A stretch of DNA of 64,000 nucleotides from Stenotrophomonas maltophilia. GTDB taxonomy: Bacteria > Pseudomonadota > Gammaproteobacteria > Xanthomonadales > Xanthomonadaceae. A model generated the notes under the pieces. It made no database searches. It was not told the DNA's origin and saw only the letters and a program-made list of their open reading frames with translations. The position numbers were made by a program, and so were the translations under genes. Shown piece after piece: positions 28,055-38,308 of this stretch (within the stretch, counting starts at the first letter, position 1; each line of letters starts with the position of its first letter). The DNA is taken from contig DGLB01000060.1 of the NCBI GenBank assembly GCA_002387845.1, forward strand, positions 21,901 to 85,900, read 5' to 3'.

Positions 28055-28976
28055 GCTGCACTTCTTCGACGAACTCGCGGTAGCTGCCGACGCCCAGGAC
28101 GCCCCCGCTGCGGATCATGCCCGACAGCATCAGGGTGATCAGCGTCAGCGCCGCCGTCTGCAGGAACACCAGCAGCAGGATGCCGGCGGCCAGCGAGAAC
28201 CAGCCCGGCGTGGCAAAGCCCAGCATCTTCAGCACGGTGGCGATGATGCCGCCGGTGATGGAGAAGGCTGCCACGATCGTGCAGGCAATACCCACCCGCA
28301 CCAGCACGTCTTCGGCAAACACCATCAGCGCGCGGAAGCCGTGCAGCGCCAGGCCGACGAAGTTCATCTTGCTGCGTCCGGCGTAGCGCGGGCCACGGTC
28401 GAGCAGACAGCTGCCGACCCGCAGCTTGGAGCCGAGCACGCAGGCGGCGACGTGGATCCACAGCTCCTGCATGGAGGCCAGACGACGCACTGCCGGCATC
28501 TTGGCCGCCATGAAGTTGCCGAAGCTGATTCGGCGACCGCTGAGCAGCGAGAACAGCAGCTTGTAGACGATGTAGAACGCTTTGAACTTCACTGATTCCA
28601 CCCGGCTGCGGCGGCTGGCCACCACCACATCGACATCGTCGCTGGCCAGCCCTTTGACCAGCTCGGTGATGCTTTCCGGCGTGTCTTCGCCATCGGAGTC
28701 CATGGTCACGACGACCACGTCGTCGCCGAACTGTTCGGCCACGTAGCTCAGGCCAATGGCAATGGCGCGCTGGTGGCCGACGTTGCGGCGCAGCTTGATG
28801 ACCACGCCTTCCAGCCCGGACGCCTCGATGGCCGTTACCGGCAAGGGCTGGCGAACCGAGCCATCGTCAACCGCGACGATGAAGGTGTCGCTGCCCTGCG
28901 TGCGGGCCAACTCGACAAACAGCTTCGAGGACGCTTCAAGGTCTTCATAGACCGGCATCACCACGACTTTCCGCAT
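28032..28976 (-). CDS. GtrB-like family 2 glycosyltransferase (undecaprenyl-phosphate sugar synthase)
   Basis: 314 residues. A cytosolic GT2 domain contains VDDGS at 36-40 and DSDGED at 93-98 (nucleotide-sugar and metal binding), with NVGHQRAIAIG as in dolichol-phosphate-mannose synthase relatives. Two C-terminal membrane helices (about 230-290) anchor it. Such enzymes transfer one sugar from its nucleotide donor to undecaprenyl phosphate. With gtrA and the GT-C-like gene it completes a Gtr-type set. The UDP-xylose synthase lies 11 nt upstream, which suggests xylose rather than glucose as substrate (inference). Confidence 0.85.
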   Translation of the reverse strand: MRKVVVMPVYEDLEASSKLFVELARTQGSDTFIVAVDDGSVRQPLPVTAIEASGLEGVVIKLRRNVGHQRAIAIGLSYVAEQFGDDVVVVTMDSDGEDTPESITELVKGLASDDVDVVVASRRSRVESVKFKAFYIVYKLLFSLLSGRRISFGNFMAAKMPAVRRLASMQELWIHVAACVLGSKLRVGSCLLDRGPRYAGRSKMNFVGLALHGFRALMVFAEDVLVRVGIACTIVAAFSITGGIIATVLKMLGFATPGWFSLAAGILLLVFLQTAALTLITLMLSGMIRSGGVLGVGSYREFVEEVQHAGRRSA

Positions 28977-28987
28977 GCGCGTTCTCC

Positions 28988-29944
28988 TTACGCCTGCAGC
29001 CGGTGACGGAAATAGGCGATGGTTTCCTTCAGCCCGTCTTCCAGTGCCACCTTGGGCTCCCAGTCGAACGTGGCCTTGGCCAGGCTGATGTCCGGCTGGC
29101 GCTGGCGCGGATCGTCAGAGGGCAAGGGCCGGAACTCGATTTTCGATTTGCCGCCGACCAGACGGACCACGGTTTCAGCCAGCTGCAGCATGGTGAACTC
29201 GGTCGGATTGCCGATGTTGACCGGGCCGGTGAACTCGGCCGGCGTGTCCATCAGGCGCAACATGCCCTCAATGAGGTCGTCCACATAACAGAAGCTGCGG
29301 GTCTGCTGGCCATCCCCGTAGATGGTGATCGGCTCACCGCGCAGCGCCTGCACGATGAAGTTGCTGACCACGCGGCCATCGTTGGGGTGCATGCGCGGGC
29401 CATAAGTGTTGAAGATGCGCATGACCTTGACCTCCAGCTGATGCTGGCGCCAGTAGTCGAAGAACAGGGTCTCGGCGCAGCGCTTGCCTTCGTCATAGCA
29501 GCTGCGGATGCCGATGGGATTGACCCGGCCCCAGTAGCCTTCCACCTGCGGGTGGATCTCCGGATCACCATAGACTTCGCTGGTGCTGGCCTGCAGGATG
29601 CGCGCGCCAGTGCGTTTGGCCAGGCCGAGCATGTTGATCGCCCCGTGCACGCTGGTCTTGGTGGTCTGCACCGGGTCGTGCTGGTAGTGGATCGGCGAGG
29701 CCGGGCACGCCAGGTTGAAAATGCGGTCTACCTCCACGTACAGCGGGAAGGTGACATCGTGGCGCATCAGCTCGAAGCGGGAATGCCCCAGCAGTCCTTC
29801 GACATTGGCCTTGCTGCCGGTGTAGAAGTTGTCAACGCACAAGACGTCGTGACCCGCCTCGATCAGGCGGTCGCACAGATGGGAGCCCAGGAAACCGGCA
29901 CCGCCGGTTACAAGCACGCGATTCTGATCGGGGGTGAACTTCAA
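28988..29944 (-). CDS. UDP-glucuronate decarboxylase (UDP-xylose synthase)
   Basis: 318 residues from a TTG at 29944 preceded by a GAGGA site; an earlier TTG at 30019 would add 25 unconserved residues and overlap rmlD. Extended SDR fold: [11 protein letters not shown] at 13-23 binds NAD. The segment [12 protein letters not shown] is diagnostic of UXS enzymes, as is STSEVYGDP, and SCYDEGKR holds the Y-x3-K catalytic pair. [14 protein letters not shown] wording (here [10 protein letters not shown]) follows. It converts UDP-glucuronate to UDP-D-xylose. The only obvious use nearby is the GtrB/GtrA/GT-C set immediately downstream. Confidence 0.88.
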   Translation of the reverse strand: MKFTPDQNRVLVTGGAGFLGSHLCDRLIEAGHDVLCVDNFYTGSKANVEGLLGHSRFELMRHDVTFPLYVEVDRIFNLACPASPIHYQHDPVQTTKTSVHGAINMLGLAKRTGARILQASTSEVYGDPEIHPQVEGYWGRVNPIGIRSCYDEGKRCAETLFFDYWRQHQLEVKVMRIFNTYGPRMHPNDGRVVSNFIVQALRGEPITIYGDGQQTRSFCYVDDLIEGMLRLMDTPAEFTGPVNIGNPTEFTMLQLAETVVRLVGGKSKIEFRPLPSDDPRQRQPDISLAKATFDWEPKVALEDGLKETIAYFRHRLQA

Positions 29945-30011
29945 GGCATTCCTCGGCGTATCGGCATGGCGCTGGACGGGCCGCCCCTTGTTGCCGGGGG
30001 CTGGCTCGGAT

Positions 30012-30929
30012 TCAGCCAATTGTATGCGAAACGTCCTGGGCCAGTTCCCCGATGACCTGCTGCAGCCCCTCCCGCCAGGGCGGGAGGGTCAACCCCATCT
30101 CGCGCTGAAGGCGGTGATTGTCCAGCACGGACCACGCCGGGCGCTGCACGCGTGCGGGGTACTCGGCGCTGGAAATGGGGATCACCTGCGGCGTCTTCTG
30201 CAGCACGCCCTGCCGGTGGGCCTCGGCAAAGATCGCCTCCGCGAAGCCTGCCCAGCTGGTCTGGCCGGAGGCTGTCAGGTGCCAGGTGCCGCTGTGCCTG
30301 GCCGGGTGGATTAAGGCGAGCGCGGTGATGTCGGCAATCAGCTGGGCGCTGGTCGGCGTGCCGATCTGGTCGGACACCACCCGCACGCTGTCATGATCGG
30401 CTGCCAACCGCAGCATGGTGCGCAGGAAGTTCCTGCCGTGCGCGGCATAGACCCAGGCGGTCCTGAAAATCAGATAACGGCCGCCGGCTTCGCGCACCGC
30501 CTGCTCACCGTCGCACTTGGTGACGCCGTAGACGTTCAGCGGCGCGGTCGGATCCTCCTCGGTGTAGGGCTCGCTACCCTTGCCGTCGAACACGTAATCC
30601 GTGGAATAGTGCACGAACGGCACTGCATGGTCCGCGCACCAACGCGCGATCACGCCTGGTGCATCGGTGTTGACCCGGCGCGCGCCCGCTGCATCCTGCT
30701 CGGCGGCATCAACGGCGGTGTAGGCCGCGGCATTGATCACTGCCGTGGGGCGCACGCGATCCAGCAGCATGGGCAGATGCTCTGGCTGGTCGAGATTCGC
30801 CACCTCGCAGGGCCGCCCGTCGGCCAGATGACCACTACGGGTCGCGCCCAGCACTGCACCATGGGGAGCCAGGGCACGCAGCAGCACCTGTCCCACCTGC
30901 CCGCCTGCACCAAGGACGAGAAACGTCAT
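30012..30929 (-). CDS. rmlD: dTDP-4-dehydrorhamnose reductase
   Basis: 305 residues, last step of dTDP-L-rhamnose synthesis. NAD(P)-binding GAGGQVGQ at 7-14, the STDYVFDG motif and the catalytic Y-x3-K pair in [10 protein letters not shown] are present, with the C-terminal substrate region [12 protein letters not shown] typical of RmlD. The ATG at 30929 overlaps the rmlC stop by 4 nt. Gene order rmlB-A-C-D on the minus strand matches xanthomonads. Rhamnose is a common O-antigen and core sugar. Confidence 0.95.
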   Translation of the reverse strand: MTFLVLGAGGQVGQVLLRALAPHGAVLGATRSGHLADGRPCEVANLDQPEHLPMLLDRVRPTAVINAAAYTAVDAAEQDAAGARRVNTDAPGVIARWCADHAVPFVHYSTDYVFDGKGSEPYTEEDPTAPLNVYGVTKCDGEQAVREAGGRYLIFRTAWVYAAHGRNFLRTMLRLAADHDSVRVVSDQIGTPTSAQLIADITALALIHPARHSGTWHLTASGQTSWAGFAEAIFAEAHRQGVLQKTPQVIPISSAEYPARVQRPAWSVLDNHRLQREMGLTLPPWREGLQQVIGELAQDVSHTIG

Positions 30930-31483
30930 GGCAGGTAGACCGGCAACCGGTCCTCGGGCACATCCTTGAGGAACGGTGCCTGCTCGTCTTTGGCCGACAG
31001 CTGCGGTTGGCTGATGGGCCAGTCCACCGCGATGTCGGCGTCATTCCAGCGGATGCCGGCGTCGGCTTCCTTTACGTAGACGTCAGTACAGAGGTAGCTG
31101 AACAGCGCGGTTTCTGACAGCACCGCGAAGCCGTGCGCGAAGCCTTCCGGGATCCAGAATTGACGCTTGTTTTCCGCACTCAGCACCACCGCTTCCCAGC
31201 GACCAAACGTGGGCGAACCGCGTCTGATGTCAACCGCCACGTCATAGACCTCGCCCTCGAGCACGCTTACGAGCTTTCCTTGAGGACGCGGCCATTGGTA
31301 ATGAAGGCCACGCAGGACGCCTCGACTCGACGAAGACACATTGCTCTGTACGAACGAAGTTGGCAATCCGAGCAGTTGGAACCGCTCCGCATTCCAGGAT
31401 TCGAAGAAGAAACCACGTTCATCCCCGAACACTTTAGGCTCGATCACTGCGCAACCCGGCAGTGCCGTCTGAATTACTTTCAC
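30926..31483 (-). CDS. rmlC: dTDP-4-dehydrorhamnose 3,5-epimerase
   Basis: 185 residues, cupin fold. Family motifs: [11 protein letters not shown] near residue 22, [12 protein letters not shown] with the catalytic histidine, and [14 protein letters not shown]. The GTG at 31483 overlaps the rmlA stop (GTGA) and has GAGGAG about 8 nt upstream, so the longer in-frame extension is rejected. The 5' half is visibly less GC-rich than the rest of the operon (about 50-60% by hand counts in 60-nt lines), as is the end of rmlA, suggesting a recombined segment. Confidence 0.95.
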   Translation of the reverse strand: MKVIQTALPGCAVIEPKVFGDERGFFFESWNAERFQLLGLPTSFVQSNVSSSSRGVLRGLHYQWPRPQGKLVSVLEGEVYDVAVDIRRGSPTFGRWEAVVLSAENKRQFWIPEGFAHGFAVLSETALFSYLCTDVYVKEADAGIRWNDADIAVDWPISQPQLSAKDEQAPFLKDVPEDRLPVYLP

Positions 31484-32367
31484 GGCACTACTCCTCGCTC
31501 CGCGAGCTTGACCAGATACTGACCATATCCATTCTTCTGCAACGGGGCGGCCAACGCGAGCAGCTGCTCCGCGCTGATCCAGCCCTTGCCAAATGCCACT
31601 TCTTCGGGACAGCACACCTGGAGACCCTGTCTCGTCTGAATTGTCTCAATGAAGTTGGATGCTTCCAGCAATGATCTGTGTGTGCCGGTATCAAGCCACG
31701 CGAATCCACGACCCAACGCCTGCAGATGCAACTGCCCATCCAGCAGGTAGCGACGATTCAGGTCAGTAATCTCCAGCTCCCCACGCCCCGAAGGTCTCAA
31801 CTCGGCGGCGTAGTCACACGCGTTGCCGTCGTAGAAGTACAGGCCGGTGACCGCATAGTTGGAACGCGGGTTGGCCGGCTTCTCGACCAGGTCGACAACC
31901 TTGCCGGCCTTGTCGAACTCGGCCACGCCATAGCGCTCCGGGTCGTTCACCCAGTAACCGAAGACGGTGGCACCGGCTTCACGCGCATCGGCATTGCGCA
32001 GTACTTCGCGCAGGCCGTGGCCATGGAAGATGTTGTCGCCAAGCACCAGGCAGCTCGGTTTGCCGCCGACGAAGTCGCGGCCGATCAGGTAGGCCTGGGC
32101 CAGGCCGTCCGGGCTGGGCTGCACCGCGTACTCGATGTTCATGCCCCACTGCGATCCATCGCCCAGCAGCTGCTGGAACAGGGCCTGCTCATGCGGGGTA
32201 TTGATGATCAGCACATCACGGATGCCCGCCAGCATCAGCACGCTGAGCGGGTAATAGATCATCGGCTTGTCGTACACCGGCAGCAACTGCTTGCTGACAC
32301 CCTTGGTGATCGGATAAAGCCGGGTGCCGGAGCCCCCGGCCAGAATGATGCCCTTGCGTTGCGTCAT
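31480..32367 (-). CDS. rmlA: Glucose-1-phosphate thymidylyltransferase
   Basis: 295 residues, first step of dTDP-rhamnose synthesis. The nucleotidyltransferase signature [20 protein letters not shown] starts at residue 11; [22 protein letters not shown] and FAWLDTGTH are all present. Standard length. ATG 32367, 9 nt after rmlB. The last 200 nt fall to about 47-58% G+C, while the 5' part is near 68%, a break that continues into rmlC. Confidence 0.96.
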   Translation of the reverse strand: MTQRKGIILAGGSGTRLYPITKGVSKQLLPVYDKPMIYYPLSVLMLAGIRDVLIINTPHEQALFQQLLGDGSQWGMNIEYAVQPSPDGLAQAYLIGRDFVGGKPSCLVLGDNIFHGHGLREVLRNADAREAGATVFGYWVNDPERYGVAEFDKAGKVVDLVEKPANPRSNYAVTGLYFYDGNACDYAAELRPSGRGELEITDLNRRYLLDGQLHLQALGRGFAWLDTGTHRSLLEASNFIETIQTRQGLQVCCPEEVAFGKGWISAEQLLALAAPLQKNGYGQYLVKLAERGVVP

Positions 32368-32376
32368 GTCGGTTCC

Positions 32377-33432
32377 TCAGGCGCTGGTGCCGATGCGCTG
32401 CAGGCGGTAACTGCCATCCAGCACGCCGTTGACCCATTCCTGGTTGTCCAGGTACCAGTCCACGGTGAAGGCGATGCCTTGTTCGAAGGTGTGCTTCGGT
32501 TCCCAGCCCAGCTGGTCCTTCAATTTGCTGGCGTCGATCGCGTAGCGGCGGTCGTGCCCCGGGCGGTCGGCTACATGGGTGATCTGGCGGCTGCGCGGCT
32601 GGCCGTCCTGGCGCGGGCGGCGCGCGTCGAGCAGGGCGCAGATGGTCTGCACCACTTCGATGTTCTGCTTTTCCGAATTGCCGCCCACGTTGTAGGTTTC
32701 GCCGACCTGGCCCTTGGCCAGCACGGTGCGGATGGCTTCGCAGTGGTCGCTGACGAACAGCCAGTCGCGGACCTGCTTGCCGTCGCCGTACACCGGCAGC
32801 GGCTCGCCGGCCAGCGCCTTGGCGATCACCAGCGGGATGAGCTTTTCCGGGAAGTGGTACGGGCCATAGTTGTTCGAGCAGTTGGTGGTCAGCACCGGCA
32901 GCCCATAGGTGTGGTGGAACGCGCGCACCAGGTGGTCCGAGGCCGCTTTGGACGCCGAATAGGGGGAGTTGGGGGCGTACGGGGTGGTCTCGCTGAACTT
33001 GCCGGTCTCGCCCAGGGTGCCGTACACCTCGTCGGTGGACACATGCAGGAAGCGGAACGCCTCGCCCTTGTCGGCCGGCAACGCCCTCCAGTAGTCACGC
33101 ACAGCTTCGAGCAGAGCCAGAGTACCTACCACGTTGGTCTGGATGAAGGCACCGGGGCCGTCGATGGAGCGGTCCACGTGGCTCTCGGCAGCGAAGTTCA
33201 AAACCGCATCGGGATGGAACTCGTTCAGCAGGCGTGTCACCAGCGAGTGGTCGCCAATGTCTCCATGCACGAATACGTGGTCCGGGTTGCCCTCAAGCGC
33301 GGCCAGGGTCTTGAGGTTGCCGGCATAGGTGAGCATGTCCAGATTGACGACGCGGACGCCCTGCGAGACGGCGTCCAGGACAAAGTTGCCACCAATGAAA
33401 CCGGCACCTCCGGTGACAAGCCATGTGGGCAC
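32377..33432 (-). CDS. rmlB: dTDP-glucose 4,6-dehydratase
   Basis: 351 residues, extended [14 protein letters not shown] at 7-17 binds [13 protein letters not shown], the STDEVYG motif and YSASKA with the catalytic tyrosine and lysine are intact. It starts with GTG at 33432, preceded by AAGGAG, giving MPTWLVTGG. First gene of the rmlBACD run and of the probably 8-kb unit that continues to 25368. Divergent from etfB; the 263-nt gap contains promoters for both sides. Confidence 0.95.
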   Translation of the reverse strand: MPTWLVTGGAGFIGGNFVLDAVSQGVRVVNLDMLTYAGNLKTLAALEGNPDHVFVHGDIGDHSLVTRLLNEFHPDAVLNFAAESHVDRSIDGPGAFIQTNVVGTLALLEAVRDYWRALPADKGEAFRFLHVSTDEVYGTLGETGKFSETTPYAPNSPYSASKAASDHLVRAFHHTYGLPVLTTNCSNNYGPYHFPEKLIPLVIAKALAGEPLPVYGDGKQVRDWLFVSDHCEAIRTVLAKGQVGETYNVGGNSEKQNIEVVQTICALLDARRPRQDGQPRSRQITHVADRPGHDRRYAIDASKLKDQLGWEPKHTFEQGIAFTVDWYLDNQEWVNGVLDGSYRLQRIGTSA

Positions 33433-33591
33433 AGCCGGTACTCCTTGTTACATATGGATTCTGGTCGACCGCGAGGCCGTTCCGATTCAGCTGTACAGCA
33501 TACCCCGAGGCCTCTTCACGTCGGTACGGGGATCATGAATGTGCAATCACCGGAGCGCGTGCGATGCCGCACCGCAGCATAACCATACGCA

Positions 33592-33621
33592 TTCGCATGG
33601 TAGCGCGATGACAGTTAGAAT
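33592..33621 (+). promoter_or_regulatory. Predicted promoter of etfBA
   Basis: TAGAAT at 33616-33621 with TTCGCA at 33592-33597, 18-nt spacing. The -10 context GTTAGAATCC is the same as in the promoter before the RhlE-like gene. A sigma-70 match of moderate quality, 75 nt before the etfB ATG. Confidence 0.45.
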
Positions 33622-33695
33622 CCAGATCCCACCCCCGCCCCGGCGGCCCATTCCGGCTCCGGACGTTCCCCAGTTAGTGAAGGATCGAGCACCAG

Positions 33696-34442
33696 ATGAA
33701 AATCCTCGTCGCGTACAAGCGCGTGGTGGACTACAACGTCCGCATTCAGGTCAAGCCGGACGGCTCCGGCGTGGTCACCGACGGCGTCAAGCTGTCGCCC
33801 AACCCCTTTGACGAAATCGCCCTGGAAGAAGCCCTGCGCCTGCGCGACAAGGGCATCGCCACCGAAGTCGTGGTCGCCACCATCGCCCCGGCCGACGCCC
33901 AGGCGCACCTGCGCAACGGCCTGGCCATGGGCGCGAACCGCGCCATCCATGTGGTCACCGACCAGGCGATCCAGCCGCTGACCGCCGCCCGCACCCTGCT
34001 CAAGCTGATCGAGAAGGAACAGCCTGACCTGGTGATCCTGGGCAAGCAGGCCATTGACGACGATGCCAACCAGACCGGCCAGATGCTGGCCACGCTGTGG
34101 GGTCGCCCGCAGGCGACCTTCGCCAGCAAGCTGGAGATTGCCGACGGCAAGGCCACGGTCACCCGTGAGGTCGACGCCGGCCTGGAAACGCTGGAAGTGG
34201 ACCTGCCGGCCGTGGTCACCACCGACCTGCGCCTGAACGAGCCGCGCTTCATCAAGCTGCCGGACATCATGAAGGCCAAGGCCAAGCCGCTGGAAAGCCT
34301 GCCGCTGGCTGACCTGGGCGTGGACGCCGCCGATACCTTCAACACCACCCACTACGCCGCCCCGGGCAAGCGCAGCAAGGGCGTGATGGTCAAGGATGCC
34401 GCCGAGCTGGTGGCCGCACTCAAGCAGAAGGGGTTGCTGTAA
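33696..34442 (+). CDS. etfB: Electron transfer flavoprotein subunit beta
   Basis: 248 residues. ETF accepts electrons from acyl-CoA and other flavin dehydrogenases and passes them to ETF-ubiquinone oxidoreductase. The conserved MKILVAYKRVVDYNVRI start, NPFDEIALEEALRL and VDLPAVVTTDLRLNEPR are typical of the beta subunit, which binds AMP. The stop overlaps the etfA start by one base. In xanthomonads etfBA marks one border of the lps locus. Confidence 0.95.
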   Translation: MKILVAYKRVVDYNVRIQVKPDGSGVVTDGVKLSPNPFDEIALEEALRLRDKGIATEVVVATIAPADAQAHLRNGLAMGANRAIHVVTDQAIQPLTAARTLLKLIEKEQPDLVILGKQAIDDDANQTGQMLATLWGRPQATFASKLEIADGKATVTREVDAGLETLEVDLPAVVTTDLRLNEPRFIKLPDIMKAKAKPLESLPLADLGVDAADTFNTTHYAAPGKRSKGVMVKDAAELVAALKQKGLL

Positions 34443-35380
34443 TGAGCAATATTCTTGTTGTTGCCGAACACCACGACGGCAAGCTCAACCCGGCCACCGC
34501 CAAGACCGTCAGCGCCGCCGCTGCGATCAGCGGTGCCCGCATCGACGTGGTGGTGCTGGCCGCCGACCCGGCCGCCGTGGCCGCCCAGGCCGCACAGCTG
34601 GCCGGCGTGGCCAAGGTGCTGACCGTGGCCAACGCCGCCAACGCGCAGGCCCTGGCCCAGGTGCAGGCCCCGCAGATCGCGCAGCTGGCCAAGGGTTACA
34701 CCCATGTGTTCGGCCCGTCGACCACCTTCGGCAAGGACCTGATGCCCTGCGTGGCCGCCCTGCTGGGCGTGAACCAGGTTTCGGACCTGATGACCGTGGA
34801 AGGCCCGCACACCTTCAAACGTCCGATCTACGCCGGCAACGCCATCATCACCGTTGAGGTGCCGTCCGACCAGATCGTGGTGGCTACCGTGCGCGCCGCC
34901 TCCTGGCCGGAAGCCGCCCAGGGCGGCAGTGCCGCCGTTGAAGCAGCGAGCGTGGATGCGGCCCTGCCGACCCACACCCGCTTCATCGGCCTGGCCGCCG
35001 GTGCCAGCGACCGCCCGGACCTGCAGAGCGCCAAGCGCGTGGTCTCCGGTGGCCGCGGCGTCGGCTCGGAAGAGAACTTCAAGATCATCTTCCAGCTGGC
35101 CGACAAGCTCGGGGCGGCCGTCGGTGCCTCGCGCGCCGCCGTGGACGCAGGCTACGTGCCCAGCGACCTGCAGGTCGGCCAGACCGGCAAGATCATCGCG
35201 CCTGAGCTGTATGTGGCCGTGGGCATCAGCGGTGCCATCCAGCACCTGACCGGGATCAAGGACGCCGGCACCATCGTGGCGATCAACAAGGACCCGGACT
35301 CGCCGATCTTCGAGATTGCCGATATCGGGCTGGTGGGCGACCTGTTCACCTTGCTGCCGGAGCTGGAAGCGGCGCTGTAA
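34442..35380 (+). CDS. etfA: Electron transfer flavoprotein subunit alpha
   Basis: 312 residues. The C-terminal FAD-binding domain shows [32 protein letters not shown] and [17 protein letters not shown], the ETF-alpha signature, followed by [20 protein letters not shown]. Coupled to etfB by a one-base overlap. A terminator lies 20 nt after the stop, isolating it from the xanAB group. Confidence 0.95.
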   Translation: MSNILVVAEHHDGKLNPATAKTVSAAAAISGARIDVVVLAADPAAVAAQAAQLAGVAKVLTVANAANAQALAQVQAPQIAQLAKGYTHVFGPSTTFGKDLMPCVAALLGVNQVSDLMTVEGPHTFKRPIYAGNAIITVEVPSDQIVVATVRAASWPEAAQGGSAAVEAASVDAALPTHTRFIGLAAGASDRPDLQSAKRVVSGGRGVGSEENFKIIFQLADKLGAAVGASRAAVDAGYVPSDLQVGQTGKIIAPELYVAVGISGAIQHLTGIKDAGTIVAINKDPDSPIFEIADIGLVGDLFTLLPELEAAL

Positions 35381-35400
35381 GCCTCTTCCTGCGTCAACGA

Positions 35401-35432
35401 AGCCGTGTCACCACTGGTGGCGCGGCTTTTTT
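35401..35432 (+). terminator. Rho-independent terminator after etfA
   Basis: Stem of about 12 bp (two G-T pairs) between 35401-35412 and 35416-35427 with a 3-nt loop, ending in TTTTTT. Confidence 0.9.
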
Positions 35433-35487
35433 GTGCCCCTGCCGAGTTAATGGCACGCGAGGCGACACCGCGTTCAGAACTGGCCGC

Positions 35488-35493
35488 TATAAT
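35488..35493 (+). promoter_or_regulatory. Predicted -10 element of the xanAB promoter
   Basis: A perfect TATAAT, 30 nt upstream of the xanA start codon and after the etfA terminator. No good -35 is visible at 16-18 nt; the nearest candidate (GCGACA, 35463-35468) is 19 nt away. Confidence 0.6.
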
Positions 35494-35522
35494 CGCTGGT
35501 CACCCCCGAATGGACTGGATTG

Positions 35523-36881
35523 ATGACGCTCCCCTGCTTCAAAGCCTATGACATCCGTGGCCGGGTTCCCGAAGAGCTCAACCCGCCGCTGGCCAAGCGC
35601 ATTGGCGTGGGTACCGCCGGCCTGCTGGGCCCCGGCCCGGTCGTGCTGGGGTATGACATCCGCTTGAGCAGCCCGGAACTCCACCAGGCCCTGGCCGCTG
35701 GTTTCCGTGCTGCCGGCCGTGACGTGATCGACATTGGTCTGTGCGGTACCGAAGAGGTCTATTTCCAGACGTTCCACCGCCAGGCCGCTGGCGGCGTGAT
35801 GGTGACCGCCAGCCATAACCCCATGGATTACAACGGCATGAAGCTGGTCCGCGAGCAGTCGCGTCCGATCAGCGGCGACACCGGCCTGTTCGACGTTCGC
35901 GCCTTCGCCGCCGGCGATTCAGCGCTGCCCTCGGGGGAAGGCACGCTGCGCCAGGACACTGACAAATCCGCCTATATCGAGCACCTGCTGGGCTATGTCG
36001 ACCGCAGCGCGCTGAAGCCGCTGAAGATCGTGGTCAACGCCGGCAATGGCGGTGCTGGCCTGGTGATCGACCAGCTCGCCCCGCACCTGCCGTTCGAGTT
36101 CATCCGCATCCAGCATGAGCCGGATGGCAATTTCCCGAACGGCATTCCCAACCCGCTGCTGCCGGAAAACCGCGACGCCACCGCCAATGCGGTGCGCGAG
36201 CACAAGGCGGACTTCGGCATTGCGTGGGATGGCGACTTCGACCGCTGCTTCTTCTTCGACGCCGAAGGCGGGTTCATTGAAGGCTATTACCTGGTCGGGC
36301 TGCTGGCCACCGCGCTGCTCAAGCGCCAACCGGGCGGCAAGATCATCCACGACCCGCGCCTGACCTGGAACACCATTGAAATGGTGGAACAGGCTGGCGG
36401 CGTGCCGATCATGAGCAAGACCGGCCATGCGTTCATCAAGGAGCGCATGCGCGCCGAAGACGCGATCTACGGTGGCGAAATGAGTGCCCATCATTATTTC
36501 CGCGATTTCGCCTATTGCGATTCCGGCATGATTCCGTGGCTGTTGATTGCCGAGCTGGTTTCCACCACGGGCACCTCGCTGGGTGATCTGGTGGCAGACC
36601 GCATGCAAGCGTTCCCGTGCAGCGGCGAGATCAACTTCCGCGTGGACAACGCCAAGGCAACGGTCGCGCGGGTGATGGCGCACTATGCCGACCAGAACCC
36701 CACGCTGGACCACACCGACGGTGTCAGCGCCGAGTTCCCGCAGTGGCGTTTCAATCTGCGCAGTTCCAATACCGAGCCGCTGCTGCGGCTCAATGTAGAA
36801 ACCCGAGGCGACGCGGCCCTGCTGCGCGCCAAAACCGATGAGCTGACCGCCCTGATTGGCGGCAGCACGGCCCAACACTGA
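35523..36881 (+). CDS. xanA: Phosphomannomutase/phosphoglucomutase
   Basis: 452 residues, alpha-D-phosphohexomutase family. Converts Man-6-P to Man-1-P and Glc-6-P to Glc-1-P, feeding GDP-mannose, GDP-rhamnose, dTDP-rhamnose and UDP-glucose pools. The phosphoserine loop is [13 protein letters not shown], the metal loop DGDFDR, the sugar loop [10 protein letters not shown], and the phosphate loop [14 protein letters not shown]. Four domains fill the length. ATG 35523 was chosen over a TTG one codon earlier. It is followed after 14 nt by xanB. In Xanthomonas campestris the pair is required for LPS and xanthan. Confidence 0.95.
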   Translation: MTLPCFKAYDIRGRVPEELNPPLAKRIGVGTAGLLGPGPVVLGYDIRLSSPELHQALAAGFRAAGRDVIDIGLCGTEEVYFQTFHRQAAGGVMVTASHNPMDYNGMKLVREQSRPISGDTGLFDVRAFAAGDSALPSGEGTLRQDTDKSAYIEHLLGYVDRSALKPLKIVVNAGNGGAGLVIDQLAPHLPFEFIRIQHEPDGNFPNGIPNPLLPENRDATANAVREHKADFGIAWDGDFDRCFFFDAEGGFIEGYYLVGLLATALLKRQPGGKIIHDPRLTWNTIEMVEQAGGVPIMSKTGHAFIKERMRAEDAIYGGEMSAHHYFRDFAYCDSGMIPWLLIAELVSTTGTSLGDLVADRMQAFPCSGEINFRVDNAKATVARVMAHYADQNPTLDHTDGVSAEFPQWRFNLRSSNTEPLLRLNVETRGDAALLRAKTDELTALIGGSTAQH

Positions 36882-36895
36882 TTCAGGACGTAACC

Positions 36896-38305
36896 ATGTT
36901 GCCGATCATTCCCGTCATTCTTTCCGGTGGCTCCGGCACCCGCCTGTGGCCGGTGTCGCGCGAGGCGTACCCAAAGCAGTTCCTGCCGCTGGTAGGCAAG
37001 GACACCATGCTGCAGGCGACCTGGAAGCGCGTGGCCTCCATCGCCGGTGCGGCTCCGATCGTGGTGGCCAACCAGGAACACCGCTTCATGGCGGCCGAAC
37101 AGCTGCGCGAGTGCAAGGTCACCCCGCAGGCGCTGATTCTGGAGCCGATTGGCCGCAATACCGCACCCGCCATTGCCATTGCCGCCCTGCAGGCGCTGGC
37201 TGCCGGCGATGACGGCCTGTTGCTGGTGCTGCCTTCGGACCACGTGGTGCGCAACGAAAAGGCCTTCCACCAGGCTGTGGCGCAGGCGGCAGCCGCTGCT
37301 GAAGCCGGCAAGCTGGTCACCTTCGGCATCGTCCCGACCGCTCCGGAAACGGGCTACGGCTACATCAAGGCGGCAAAGGGCGACGGCGTGCGCGCCGTGG
37401 ACCGCTTCGTCGAAAAGCCCGACCTGGCTACTGCCGAGCAGTATGTGGCGTCCGGCGAGTACTTCTGGAACAGCGGCATGTTCCTGTTCAAGGCCTCTCG
37501 CTACCTGCAGGAACTGGAAAAGCTGCAGCCGGCGATCCTGGCCGCCAGCCGCAAGGCCCTGGAGAATGCCGCGCGCGACAACGACTTCATCCGCCTGGAT
37601 GAAGAGGCCTTCGCCGCCAGCCCGAATGACTCCATCGACTACGCAGTGATGGAAAAGACCGCCGATGCGGCCGTCGTGCCGCTGGACGCCGAATGGAATG
37701 ACGTCGGCTCGTGGTCGGCGCTGTGGGAAGTGTCGGACAAGGACGAGAATGGCAATGCCTGCCACGGTGACGTGATTGCGGTGGATACCCGCAACAGCTA
37801 TGCCTACGGCAGCCGCCTGATTGCCATGGTCGGCCTGGACGATGTGGTGGTGGTGGAAACCGATGACGCCGTGTTCGTGGGCCATAAGGACCGCGTGCAG
37901 GACGTGAAGTCGGTGGTGGCGCAGATCAAGCGTGACGGCCGCAGCGAAGCCGCCGCCCACCGCAAGGTCTACCGCCCGTGGGGTGCCTACGACTCCATCG
38001 ACAACGGCAGCCGCTTCCAGGTCAAGCGCATTACCGTCAAGCCGGGCGCGACCCTGAGCCTGCAGATGCATCACCACCGCGCCGAGCACTGGATTGTGGT
38101 CAGCGGCACGGCGGAAGTAACCCGTGGCGATGAAGTGATTCTGCTCACCGAGAACCAGAGCACCTACATTCCGCTGGGCGTGACCCATCGCCTGAAGAAT
38201 CCGGGCAAGCTGCCGCTGGAGCTGATCGAAGTCCAGTCGGGCAGTTATCTGGGCGAAGACGACATCGTGCGCTTCGAAGATCAGTACGGCCGCGCAGGGG
38301 CATGA
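36896..38305 (+). CDS. xanB: Mannose-1-phosphate guanylyltransferase / mannose-6-phosphate isomerase
   Basis: 469 residues, bifunctional type II enzyme. The N-terminal pyrophosphorylase (1-285) has [20 protein letters not shown], the FVEKP motif and EWNDVGSW. The C-terminal cupin isomerase (340-465) has [19 protein letters not shown] with metal-binding histidines. It makes GDP-mannose, the precursor used by gmd and rmd in this locus; it is the counterpart of WbpW in the Pseudomonas A-band cluster. Fifth base after its stop begins the HAD-UbiA gene, suggesting co-transcription. Confidence 0.95.
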   Translation: MLPIIPVILSGGSGTRLWPVSREAYPKQFLPLVGKDTMLQATWKRVASIAGAAPIVVANQEHRFMAAEQLRECKVTPQALILEPIGRNTAPAIAIAALQALAAGDDGLLLVLPSDHVVRNEKAFHQAVAQAAAAAEAGKLVTFGIVPTAPETGYGYIKAAKGDGVRAVDRFVEKPDLATAEQYVASGEYFWNSGMFLFKASRYLQELEKLQPAILAASRKALENAARDNDFIRLDEEAFAASPNDSIDYAVMEKTADAAVVPLDAEWNDVGSWSALWEVSDKDENGNACHGDVIAVDTRNSYAYGSRLIAMVGLDDVVVVETDDAVFVGHKDRVQDVKSVVAQIKRDGRSEAAAHRKVYRPWGAYDSIDNGSRFQVKRITVKPGATLSLQMHHHRAEHWIVVSGTAEVTRGDEVILLTENQSTYIPLGVTHRLKNPGKLPLELIEVQSGSYLGEDDIVRFEDQYGRAGA

Positions 38306-38308
38306 TTC

